From Flectonema sp. DT1601 (Eukaryota > Euglenozoa > Diplonemea > Diplonemida > Diplonemidae), in assembly GCA_964019425.1 (NCBI GenBank), contig OZ025798.1:372001-436000 (forward strand): 64,000 nt of DNA, written 5' to 3'. Below the pieces are notes generated by a model. The model was given only the letters and a program-made list of their open reading frames with translations. It was not told the origin of the DNA and did no database searches. Below are positions 32,219-42,441 of this stretch, in pieces. The translations under genes and the position numbers were made by a program. Position 1 is the stretch's first letter, and each line of letters starts with the position of its first letter.

Positions 32219-34094
32219 CTATCTATAGGCACTATTATATTTTCCCTTTGAAGTTGAAGTGATATCTTTAAAACCTCCCAAAGGAGGATATTGTTGTAAA
32301 TCATCAAGGGAATGACTTGTAGAGACGTCCTTCATACCAGTAAATTTATTCCAATTGTGAATACCTTCAGACATACTAGTTGATCGTCCTGCAGCATGAA
32401 GTGTCAGATGTGCAGAAATCGAAGCAGCTTCTCGTTTCATGAATTTTTTTGTTTCGGTTGTCTCATAAGTTGAAATTGATTTTATCCAATGAGTCAACTG
32501 CGTCTGAGCGAATATCTTCTGTTGCTGAATAGTAAGCTTATTATCAACCGTCCTATTAATGAAGGGGTGAGCGAGAAGTTCAGCAGCTGTCGCTCTGGAC
32601 GACGGATCAAATTCCAAACATTTTCCTAAAAAGTCACTAAAATCTTCAGTTATGTCGTAATCAGGAGTTGGCCAAATAAAATCCTGAAGTGTTATCCTCT
32701 CTTTAAAAGCAAACTCTGCTTCTCTAGGAAGTAAAGTACAAGGATGAATCCCACTAGCCAATTCCAAAATCATAACACCAAGAGACCAAATGTCAGAACT
32801 TCTGCTATATGTGCTGCCATGTCTCCGTCGTTCTGGAGCCATATACATTTGTGTTCCGATATTGAAGGGCGTGTTAGCAATATTTCCGCTGTCTCCTACG
32901 AAGGAGCAGCATCCGAAATCAGCCAATTTGACAACACCGTGATCGTTGATTAACACGTTTGCTGGTTTTATGTCTTTATGTACGATACCAGCTGCGCCAC
33001 CGTATTCAAGTTGATGTAGGTATTTTAACCCATGGAGAATCTGATAGGATATGCAGCCAAGTACTTTTTCAGGTACTGCTGTTCTCCTCTCTATTCCAAG
33101 ATCTCGTAGGGTTTTTTCTTGTCGATTTCGTTGACGACGGGAGTTGGTAACTTCCTCAGCTGCTGTGTCAGTGTTGGTCTCTTTTCGAATGTCTGGTCCG
33201 TATTCGCGCTCTCTAGGCTGTGATACCGCTTTGTGTCTTTTCTTAAATCTCTCATTCGTTATTTCAACCACCTTTTTCTGAGGAATCCTGTATTGTTGTT
33301 TTATTATTTTTTTTCTGGTCGCGTACAAACCAAGCAAGTGAGAATAAAAAGGTAAAAAGTGAAGTTGGCTAATTCTTTTTTTTAAGCTGGTAAAGAAGAG
33401 GAGGTGAGCTATGATTAGAAATTTCGTTGCGCTCGAATATGGCTGCAAACGATTTACCAATATCTTTTAAATAGTCTGCCATCCGATCCAGGAAGTGGAC
33501 TGAATTACAAGTTTGTCTCGACGCTAACGGGTGAGCTAGGGCTGCCACTGAGGTTTTACGCAAGCACGGCTTGAGTGGGTCTGATCATACGTCGACAGTG
33601 TGTTTCGATATATCCAGGTAGCTCAGTAAACAACTCGTACGCAATATAAAATAAAGAATAAGAAAACATCTAGAAAAACAGCACATTTTGTTTCAGACAT
33701 AAGACGCAACACGTTCGAGAAAGGAGCATCAGCGATACTTACGATCGTTAATAAACATTCGATATTTACGTCTCGCTACATTTAAAGTATCCGCATTTCA
33801 TCTTTCATTACTTCTATAGGCTCTCTTTCTCCTTTTCGTACTCCCTTAATAAATAAAGTAATCCCACCCACCCTTCCCACCACGCCGGGTCGTGGCCAAG
33901 CGCCATTACTCAGTAACCACCCAAGGAGAACAATATAGGCCTTCTATTACTTCAATACGAATAGGACAGTAAGTTGCATTGATGAAGGTAAAAAACCATT
34001 CAGATAATAGCCTTATATTCTGTTGATCGCAGACAGTATTACTCATAATTAAATGGTTCTTAATCTGAATAGTTTCTTCTCCGACTTCGTCGGT

Positions 34095-34142
<48 letters not shown>

Positions 34143-36085
34143 AAAGGGACTTGTTTCGTATTTGATTAGTTTAAAAATACTGAGGTGCAACTTTATTTTA
34201 AAACCATTCAGATAAGCCTTATATTTTGTTGATCGCAGCTAGTTTACTGGCGCACAGGGAAATAGATAACATGACATAATAAATAACGGCTCTTAATCTG
34301 AATAGTTTCTTCTCCGACTTCGTCGGTGCAAAAAAAAAAAACACATATTTTCAAGTTGACATACCGCATGACTAAATTTCGAACCTCCTCTAAAGAGCAG
34401 GACATGTACTCAAATAGAATAAGCAGACATTTACTTCTATAAAACGCGTTGTAAGACTTTATAATATAACAGCAATCATGATCAGTGAATAACATGCTGA
34501 GCTCTCGGGAAATTGCTTTTCTCTGAGCTGCGTTTTGAAGTTCATCTTGTCTGTATGTCAATAAGTCAATTTTTTTAATAGCAAAAAACTTACCAGTGTG
34601 ACGATGTATACATTTTAACACAGATCCTTGGGTACCTCCTCCTAAGAATTGATTTGTAATCTCTATGTCTGCATACTGAATACAGTCTGGGTCATCAGAG
34701 TCTGAATCAGACCCTTGAAAAGTGTAAGCAGCAGTCGGTTTTTTTGCTTTCGATGTTTCTTTTAAAGTCCTTTCAGCCCCATTATTTGATATTTTTATTT
34801 GACTATTTGAAGGGTCGGATGTTAATTTTTTCCAGTCTCCAGTAAAAACATCAAATTCAATAGTTTTATGTGCAGTGGGATTATTAACACTTAAGACTTC
34901 ATCATCGGGAGGAAACATTTCGAATTGAATCGTGTTGTCCTTTTTCTTTTTTCGTTTTCCCTTTTGATTACTTTTCGGTTCTAATTTTTGCGGTTCAATC
35001 TTCACTACTGGAATTCCATCTTTTGGAAAATCGATTTCAATTTTTGGTAGTCTTCTTTTATTTTTACCAATTGTGATTGTTACGTGTTTAGAACTGTCTG
35101 GTTTATCATCAGCAGTTGAAGTGATCGACTTATCCAACTCGGGTTCCTTAACTAAATCCTGACTAGCTACAGTGGGGATAGGAACTAATTTCGGTTTTTG
35201 TCTTCGTCTAGTCGGTTCGTTGTCAGATTTCGGAGATTCAGTGACTTGTGATTGTGTCGCATCCGTTGTAACACCAGCAGGTGAATGAATCGAATCTTGA
35301 CTCGCACTTGTTGGAATTGGAACAAGTTTTGGTTTTGGTCTTCTTCTTCCAGTTGGCTCAATATCAGACTTTGGTGATTCCGTCACTTCTGTTGTTGATG
35401 TCAGAGGTTCTTTCGTTGGTGTTGTTGTCTCCTCGCTTGTAGGTGACAGTTGAGGCTTCTTTCGTCTCACTGGTACATTAAAACCAGCCATAGTAATACC
35501 TTCTGATGATTCTGTTCTCAGTCCAATATCAGATCCACTTGTTTGAAGTTCACTACTTCCACCAGAAACAATACTTTTTGGTGGTGCTGTTCGTTTTCGA
35601 GGGAGTTCGAATCCAGCTAAAGTAACCTCCTCACCCTGTCGAGTACATGGAATCGGTGTCGTAGGAGGAGCTTTCTTCTTCTTCGGAAGAAGGAAGCCAG
35701 CTGTTGTGATTACAGCTTCAGTTCTTTTCTTTTCTACAGTTCTGTGTCGTTCCTTTGCACTCACATTCCTGTATCGTTCTTTCCCATTTGTTGCCACTGG
35801 AGCCGTCTTCTTCTTGTCAGCAGCTTTTTGACGTTCTTTTTCCTTTTTATGATGCTTCATGTTAGAGTTAACCTTTCCCTGAATAGTTCCTCTCTTACCT
35901 TTACCAGAGCTATAATGATGTATAGGATGAACATGATGCTGTTGTTGTTGGTGTGCAAGTGGGATAACACCCTTATGTCCTTTTTTTGATCCTTTTCCAC
36001 CACCTTTACCCGAAACAGGTCTACCTTCGGATACTACTTTTGTCTTAACGATATTCACAACCTCGTCTTCTGGTGTTTCAGACAT
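32219..36085 (-). CDS. MAP kinase kinase-like protein kinase with long N-terminal extension
   Basis: Exon 1 (36085-34365) and exon 2 (33287-32219) join across a 1,077-nt intron to give 929 residues. Residues 1-470 are disordered, with three AGFxxPxxxxxPP units and two copies of an EPT-RRR-PKLVPIP unit that look like MAP-kinase docking sites. The kinase begins near 472: GGGTQGSV loop, AIKKI lysine, catalytic HKDIKPAN (about 677), DFG (about 697) and activation segment ending GTQMYMAPE. The IANT and IGT spacing resembles the STE7/MAPKK group. A charged insert of about 70 residues sits between the lobes, at the start of exon 2. The splice restores the frame from VRNLVMR into IPQKKVVE. It probably acts in a MAPK cascade. 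Confidence 0.78.
33999..34139 (+). repeat. Hairpin-ended SINE-like repeat, copy 4 (in kinase intron)
   Basis: It starts CATTCAGATAATAGCCTTAT, continues TTGATCGCAGACAGTATTAC and TTAATCTGAATAGTTTCTTC, and ends in the perfect stem CCGAC/GTCGG (34081-34085 and 34089-34093, loop TTC), then TGC and an A-run of over 40 bases, the longest in the window. Confidence 0.65.
34205..34344 (+). repeat. Hairpin-ended SINE-like repeat, copy 5 (in kinase intron)
   Basis: It repeats copy 4 in direct orientation 206 bp on: CATTCAGATAAGCCTTATAT, TTGATCGCAG, TAACGGCTCTTAATCTGAAT and the stem CCGAC/GTCGG at 34314-34318 and 34322-34326, then TGC and a short A-run. It lies within 20 nt of the splice donor. Confidence 0.65.
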
Positions 36086-36965
36086 TAGTATTAAGGGGAC
36101 AGAAATGCTGTCATATCATCAGCGATTACTGTGATGGGAGGGAATTGAACTTGGTAAATTTAAACAGCTATAGCAAGTGAGCTAAAAGTGAATTGACAAC
36201 ACCAGATATTGTATATTTACTGTTATAAAAATAATTGCATTAAATTCTTGTTTTCTACGTATTATATTTCTGAAATGAACCCCTTCCCAAACCCGATGAC
36301 GATGCACGTGAAATGAGAAAACAACACATTCCCGTTTTCCCCCGCTATTTCCTTAACTTCACTTTTCTCTTTGTTGCATTTATTTATTTCCGCTAGTAGG
36401 CGTGCCACCCCTCTTTGTTTCCCCTTTCTTCTTTTGCCCCTCTGAGGAGGCTGAAAACAGAAAATGAGGGGCTTTGGGAGATATATAAGAAAGAAAAAGA
36501 GGGGAGAGAAAAGGGAAGGGAAAAGAACGAAGCTACCTGGTACCTCTTTCCCGTAGTGGTAGAACAAGCTGAAAAAATAAAAAAGAAATCCCCGTCAATG
36601 ACTGAAAGAAAAAAACACACTCGTACGTTGCACCCCCTATCAAAGAATAAAATGCTGCGAAAAGTGACCAACATAAAAGGAAAATAGCGTCCTGATTCAG
36701 TATCCTTGTATTTTTTTTTTTTTCTTACATTCTTTCTTTCCTCCTCTTTTTTTTAATTTTTTTAATATTTTTTTTTTTTTTCCAACCTTGCCATAATAAT
36801 ACCCCACTTCGAAGATTTATTTTTTTCCTTTGTTGGTTTTTTTTTTTTTTTTTTTTTTTTTTCCTTCCTATTTTTTTTTTTTTTTCAAATTATAAAAGAA
36901 AAGCCCAAGCAGAAAAATGATAAACCATTAAAACTACAGAACTTCCCACACGGACCAGCACCTAT
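36086..36965. other. Spacer with T tracts
   Basis: Minus-strand leader of the kinase gene, then AT-rich DNA with several T-runs (36710-36723, 36768-36781, 36836-36862, 36871-36885). No gene is recognised. Confidence 0.5.
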
Positions 36966-38806
36966 TTAGACGGAACGCTTGCATGAGTACAACAAGTTCT
37001 TAAGTGCGACCAATTCCTTGTCAGTCTTGATAAGGTTCATTCTTGCCTGGTAGTGGGTCAAGAAGATTGAAGTGTGTGACTTCAACATGTCGTCAAGCTC
37101 GTTCTTCAATGGAGCGTGCCTGTATTAAGTGTTTGAAAACCATTCAAAGAGATCATACTTGTTAATCTCTAACACAAATTCAAATAAATAACATACTTCA
37201 AGGTAAAGAATCTGACCAAGTAGTTCAAGGCAGTGACGTACATGTAGAAGAACTTGTTCTGCGCGTTGTTGTAAAGGATTGAAAGATCTTTGTGAACGAG
37301 GAGGTACTCGTAGAACTTAACGTAGTTCAACTTAACGTCGTCCATGTATCCTCCGAGACAGGCGTACAAAGCAACGATAGCGTGAAGGAAGTATGATGGT
37401 CCCTTCTGGTTGAACATCGCAACGAATCTTGATCCTCTCACCATCTCCATCGACATAACTGACTGTCCTCCGACAGAGTCAGCAGCCAACTTTCTGTACT
37501 CAGCAATGATCTTCTTCAGTTCAGTTGAGACCTTCTTCATGGCCTCGTTCTGGGCAGCAGATCCAACACGTGAGACAGACAGACCGATGTTAACAGCAGG
37601 TCTCTGACCTCCAGTAAACAACTTAGCGTCAAGGTAGATCTGACCATCAGTAATAGAGATGACGTTAGTAACAATGTAGGCGGTAACATCGTTAGAGAGA
37701 GTCTCAACAATTGGAAGGGCAGTCAATGAACCTCCTCCCATACCAGGAGACATCATAGCAGCTCTCTCAAGAAGACGAGAGTGAAGGTAGAAAACGTCAC
37801 CAGGGTACGCCTCACGACCTGGAGGTCTTCTCAACAACAAAGACAACTGACGGTAAGCAACAGCCTGCTTTGACAAGTCATCGTAGATAATAAGGGAGTG
37901 ACGTCCTGCGTCTCTAAACTTCTCACAGATGGTGACTCCAGAGAACGGAGCGAGGTACTGAAGACCAGCAGGGTCAGCGGCAGTGGCAGCCATGATAACA
38001 GAGTACTGAAGGGCGTTGTACAAGTCCAACATTCTGTAGATACGGGCAACGTTGGAGCAACGCTGACCAACAGACACGTAAACAGACACAACGTTGTTCT
38101 TACGAAGGGTCTGCTGGTTAACACGAACCTGGTTGATGATAGTCGACACAGCGATCGAAGTCTTACCAGTCTGTCTGTCTCCGACAATCAACTCACGCTG
38201 TCCTCTACCAATTGGGATCATAGTGTCGACAACCTTGAATCCAGTAGTCAAGTTGTAGTTGACAGGCTGTCTCTGAATGATATTTGGAGCTGGAACATCA
38301 ACCTGACCAATCTCATCGTTGAAACATGGACGGGATCTCTGGATCGCTGAAGTTGGGATCTCATGACCGAGAGGGTTGATAACCTTTCCGAGAACTCCGA
38401 AACCGACAGGAATCTTCAATAGTTCCTCGGTGGCGTAAACTGGCTGACCAGATCTGACAGCGTCAGTGTTGTCCAATAAGATAACACCAATCGATCCGTC
38501 CTTGTTCAAGTTAAAGACGACAGCGTGAGCAACTCCCTTCTCGGTTTCCTTTGAAGTCTGAATCTTAACAACTGAGTTGAAGGAAGCTGATCCTCCAACT
38601 CCAGCAGGGGCGACGGTTGCGATGGTTCCGTCAATGGAGTGAACGTGTCCAACAAGTGGAGTACTCTTGAATCCACTGCTGCTGTTGTGTCTTACCTGCT
38701 GGAACTGAGCTCCACTGGTCATAGGAACGGACTGAGTAAGTCCTGACACGCAGGACATCGCTGGAGCGGCCCTGCGGATCGCAGCTACGCGGGTACAACG
38801 ACGCAT
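36966..38806 (-). CDS. ATP synthase F1 subunit alpha, mitochondrial, euglenozoan type
   Basis: This is the catalytic-core subunit of mitochondrial ATP synthase. A presequence of about 45 residues (basic, ending VRHNSSS) precedes VHSIDGTIATVAP. The P-loop GDRQTGKTS is at 209-217. Exon 1 is 38806-37197, then a 77-nt intron (37120-37196, GTATGT...TTAATACAG) and exon 2 is 37119-36966. The joined protein has 587 residues and ends HYQARMNLIKTDKELVALKN followed by LLYSCKRSV. The segments KFFYMYVTALNYLVRFFTL and LLYSCKRSV match what I recall of trypanosome alpha, a divergent form specific to Euglenozoa that is cleaved into two chains in T. brucei. This is the strongest taxonomic marker in the window. 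Confidence 0.95.
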
Positions 38807-39189
38807 GATAACGTGTGAGGTCCTTGGAATAAGAAAGTTAATAACATAAATAAATAATCCACTACGAGACTACTAATACTATCCTTGCGCTGCCATGAAC
38901 CTGTTCTACCGAAAGAAATTATGTGAGAGTTCGCAGACAGATACCTTGTCGTGCTATAAAGGATACAGGAAGCATAAAATATAAACATCAACACAAAAAT
39001 CAAAATCTAACAACGCGACGATGAACGACAAGTTGTGTCACAGAAGTAAAAGAAAAAGAAAAAGAATATTCGATAAAGCGAAAAGTTTAAAAAAAAAAAA
39101 AAAAAAATACACGAACGAATCCTTAAGTCGAATGACGGTGTGATTATATTTATTTATCAAAGAGATAATTATATACCTCTGACTGCTCA
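38807..39189. other. Spacer upstream of ATP synthase alpha
   Basis: The leader on the minus strand has CTTTCTTATTCCAAG, an acceptor-like sequence 16 nt before the ATG. An A-run is at about 39090-39106. No gene is seen. Confidence 0.5.
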
Positions 39190-41376
39190 CTACAACACGG
39201 AATACGGAGAAAATAAAACACAGCAAACAGCAAAACAAATTATTGTCATGCAAACAAGAGCAGACAAATATTTAAACAAGTTAGCCATGACGTGAGAAAC
39301 AAGATCAGAACCCGAAGACTGAGGTGCAGGAGGAGGAGGTACAATAGCAAAGAGAAGATAGCGATGGGAAGCTTCAGCGCAAACAACAACATCTCTCTGT
39401 GCAGCTTCTGAAGATGTTATCACAGAAATAGAGTTTGAGAATAGAGCTCTAGCTTGTTCTTCCTGCTCTTCAAGTAAACAAGCTCTCTGACCTTCCAACT
39501 CTGCTACGGTATTGACCAGAGCAGCTCTGTCAGCTTCGTAATACATCTTTAGAGCTTGAATTTCATAATAATTTGTGCTGGTACTCTCAGGTGATGCGAG
39601 ACCAGATTCCATAACACCACGAGTTTGGTTATCACTTCCAGCACTTCCACTTCTTGCAGTGCTGTACGCACGATAAACTATCTCATTAGTGTCTTTGGTT
39701 AGATTTTCAAGTAGTGGTTTAGTTGGAGGTTTTGGACTCATACTTCTACTTTCTCTAATTGTCGGACTAGCAGCTCTCATAGGAGTTGGTGGTTGTAATT
39801 CTGACAACAATCCTGTTGGTGAAGTACTATCTCCAACTGTAGCATTATAATGTGATTGAAGTACTGTATTTCCAACAGCAGTAGTTGGAGTACTACTTCT
39901 ACTACAATAAGGTCTGGGTAATTCATCATATAATGGAATTGAATGTGGTACAACACTACTTGTAGGGGTTGCAGGTCTCTGAAGTTCCTGCATTCTGTTA
40001 TACGAACGAGTGAGTTCCTCATATGCGCTGAGACTCGGTACTGCTGTACCAGGAGGAGTATTTCCTCTACTGCCATAGGAAGGTCTGTGGGTCAACGATC
40101 CTAATTGAGAAGTACATAAATTATCAATCGGGTTTTCAGCAGTCCTACGAGAAGCAACAACAGGTGGTAATTCTGAAGATGTTGGAACAGATGAAGAATA
40201 CCCACCTGATAAAATACCATCGCCTGCATTAAGATAAGGTGTTGACGATGCAACAGCGGGAATCGAACTGGACGCTCCCGCACGAGGACTCGGTACCAAA
40301 GCAGAAACAGCACTGTCAGTTACACCAGTAGTCATTAAAACATTATAGTCAAGAGTGTACTCTTGTTCCTTTGGTGATATTCTATTGAGATAGGCATCAG
40401 AGCTGTAGACGGATTTCATTTTCGCATCTCCTTCAGCAGATTTATTCCTCTCTGGAGAATCTCTACTCAAATAAGTCATCGAATCATAAACAGAACCTCT
40501 GAAGTGAGTCTCCTTATCTGAAACTGGTGTGTATGTTGATTGTAATGGTGTTCCCATTCTATCATGTTGTGGATTAGATTTCGGTAGTATTGGTATTTCT
40601 TGTGGGGTACTTGGCTGTGATGGAAATTCACTTCTTTTTAAGAATGCCGGTACCGGTCGCGCTCTAAACTGTGGCGCCACAGAAGGCTCCTCTATATTTT
40701 TTACCTTTCTTGTGGTAGCGCTATGAAGCCTGTCGCAGACTGATCCGAAATTCTCAACAGTTTTCTGAGGTTGTGCTGATGGGACTGCCGTTGCTCCAGC
40801 GCGACGAACATTCCCTGCCTCAGCACGTCTAATAGATTTGATCCGACGTTTTAAACCAGAGAATCGTTGTGTCATTTCTGCGAAGTCACACTTTTCTGAC
40901 TTGGAAATTGTATCTCGAGAGATGCGCTCTTCCCGAGATAAAATCATGCGGCCTCTGTTTGGGTTTGCTGGAAGCTTAGTTTCAGTTCCATCATCCACAC
41001 CGAAGGTCCTACTTCTGACAGAGGAAGAACGAGGTTGAGATTCGCGTGTTGGTGTTGGCGTTGGTGTTGGTGTTGGTGTCTGGGGAGTTACAGATTTACG
41101 TGTTGGTGTTAATCTTGCACTTGGACTCCTACTTCTTGATGATCGTCTTCTTGGTGCTGCTAAGGACCTGACCCAGATCCTCTTTCTCTCTCGTTGTTCC
41201 CACACAGTCACACCTAATCTCATTCCATTCTCTTCTACTGCTAAACCTAAAATACTTCCAACAAGTGAGAGCCCTTCCCATGTCTGTGCTTCAATCATTC
41301 GCATTACTGCTCTTCCTGCTTTCTGATCTGCGAATAGCCTCGCATACTTTGCGCTGATATCGTCATCGTATCTCAT
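39190..41376 (-). CDS. Low-complexity tail-anchored protein, unknown
   Basis: This protein has 728 residues if it starts at the first in-frame ATG (41376, MRYDDDISAKYARLF). The frame is open six codons further, but only from a GTG. Residues 1-75 form a small folded-looking region (WEGLSLVGSILGLAVEENG). A long Ser/Pro/Thr/Arg-rich stretch follows, with a TPTPTP run and the motif FRARPVPAFLKR, of a kind seen in ciliary and microtubule proteins. A predicted coiled coil (about 620-665) and a final hydrophobic segment (YLSALVCMTIICFAVCCVLF) suggest a C-terminal membrane anchor. I do not recognise the family. A short out-of-frame ATG lies just upstream of the chosen start. Confidence 0.65.
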   Translation of the reverse strand: MRYDDDISAKYARLFADQKAGRAVMRMIEAQTWEGLSLVGSILGLAVEENGMRLGVTVWEQRERKRIWVRSLAAPRRRSSRSRSPSARLTPTRKSVTPQTPTPTPTPTPTRESQPRSSSVRSRTFGVDDGTETKLPANPNRGRMILSREERISRDTISKSEKCDFAEMTQRFSGLKRRIKSIRRAEAGNVRRAGATAVPSAQPQKTVENFGSVCDRLHSATTRKVKNIEEPSVAPQFRARPVPAFLKRSEFPSQPSTPQEIPILPKSNPQHDRMGTPLQSTYTPVSDKETHFRGSVYDSMTYLSRDSPERNKSAEGDAKMKSVYSSDAYLNRISPKEQEYTLDYNVLMTTGVTDSAVSALVPSPRAGASSSIPAVASSTPYLNAGDGILSGGYSSSVPTSSELPPVVASRRTAENPIDNLCTSQLGSLTHRPSYGSRGNTPPGTAVPSLSAYEELTRSYNRMQELQRPATPTSSVVPHSIPLYDELPRPYCSRSSTPTTAVGNTVLQSHYNATVGDSTSPTGLLSELQPPTPMRAASPTIRESRSMSPKPPTKPLLENLTKDTNEIVYRAYSTARSGSAGSDNQTRGVMESGLASPESTSTNYYEIQALKMYYEADRAALVNTVAELEGQRACLLEEQEEQARALFSNSISVITSSEAAQRDVVVCAEASHRYLLFAIVPPPPAPQSSGSDLVSHVMANLFKYLSALVCMTIICFAVCCVLFSPYSVL

Positions 41377-41529
41377 GTTGTTCGCATCGAGCACTGCAGT
41401 AAATAGCTAATTACAAAAAACAAGACGGAGAAACAATACTGGTATGTTACAATATGTGTTAAAAGGGTGTTTTAATATTTTAAACAAAAAAAAGGCTAGG
41501 AAAAGTTTTAGTTGAATTCTCAAAACAGT

Positions 41530-42441
41530 CTACCAACACTCATCAGAAGAACAGAAGGAATTATACCTTTCCACGGCATCAATTTGTAATTTATTTGAAA
41601 GTATTTCTTCCAATTCACGAAATCTTCTCCGACGAGAAACATCAATCGGAGTCTCTCCACTTACATTTTTAACATCAATCAACACGTTTGGGTGTTGTAG
41701 TATTACTTTAACAACACTTACATGACCACTATAAACAGCATTGTGTAAGGGAGTGTAATTACCAGCGTCTGGTTTGTTTGGATCAATTAAATCACAATTT
41801 AATAATAACCGAACAGCATCACATTTTCCTTTAAAAGCTGCAATATTCAAAGGTGTGTATCCCACGTCATCCGTTTCATTTATGAGTTTAGCAAACCGTG
41901 AATCTGATATAAGAATATCTAATATTTCAGTGTTTCCATCTTTTGCTACGATGTGAAGGGCAGTACAGACTTCAGAGTTTATATTTGTGATGTCTATGTC
42001 GTTATGTTGAAGAAGTATTTTCACAAGATGGGTGTGACCATATTTTAAACAAAGATATAACGGAGTCTTATCGTCAGGGAATCGTTCATTAATACGGAAA
42101 CCTGCTGCTATGAAATCAAACATCTTAGTACTACCTGACACAATACAGTTTCTGTAGTCTGTTGTAGTGGTTGCAGATCCGTGAGGCAGTCTCAACACAG
42201 CCATTCCCTTATCAGATAGCACAACGTCAATTTCACTTCCCAGTTCAATTCCTGCTGACATAACATTTTCTTCCGGTTTTAGTACCAGTCCTTCATGAAC
42301 CAAGTCAAAGAAAGTCTGATCAAGGTCGTGATTTTCTGAGATAGTTGCCTTCAAATTACTAACCAGTGTCGTCGGATAAATATCAATACCGAAAGTGTGT
42401 GAATCCGGAAGGGTAAATAACACTGACAGTGACCCAAACAT
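41530..42441 (-). CDS. Ubiquitin-like domain plus ankyrin-repeat protein
   Basis: This 303-residue protein has a ubiquitin-like fold pattern in residues 5-76 (IYPTTLVSNLKATISE, then FDLVHEGLVLKPEE, then SEIDVVLS). Four to five ankyrin repeats follow from about 124 to 280, with recognisable TPLxxAxxxGHxxVVxxLL cores (TPLYLCLKYGHTHLVKILL, TPLNIAAFKGKCDAVRLLL, TPLHNAVYSGHVSVVKVIL). It is likely a protein-binding adaptor. No catalytic domain or membrane segment is seen. The stop lies only 153 nt from the start of the next gene. Confidence 0.78.
   Translation of the reverse strand: MFGSLSVLFTLPDSHTFGIDIYPTTLVSNLKATISENHDLDQTFFDLVHEGLVLKPEENVMSAGIELGSEIDVVLSDKGMAVLRLPHGSATTTTDYRNCIVSGSTKMFDFIAAGFRINERFPDDKTPLYLCLKYGHTHLVKILLQHNDIDITNINSEVCTALHIVAKDGNTEILDILISDSRFAKLINETDDVGYTPLNIAAFKGKCDAVRLLLNCDLIDPNKPDAGNYTPLHNAVYSGHVSVVKVILQHPNVLIDVKNVSGETPIDVSRRRRFRELEEILSNKLQIDAVERYNSFCSSDECW

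Larger units (their letters stand above)
33288..34364 (-). other. Long intron of the kinase gene, carrying repeats
   Basis: The donor is GTATGT at 34364 and the acceptor CAATACAG ends at 33288. It is over ten times longer than the other introns seen. The donor-proximal third is occupied by two copies of the hairpin-ended repeat inserted antisense to the gene, with an A-run of over 40. The remainder shows no gene. Removing both repeats would still leave a long intron. Confidence 0.7.
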
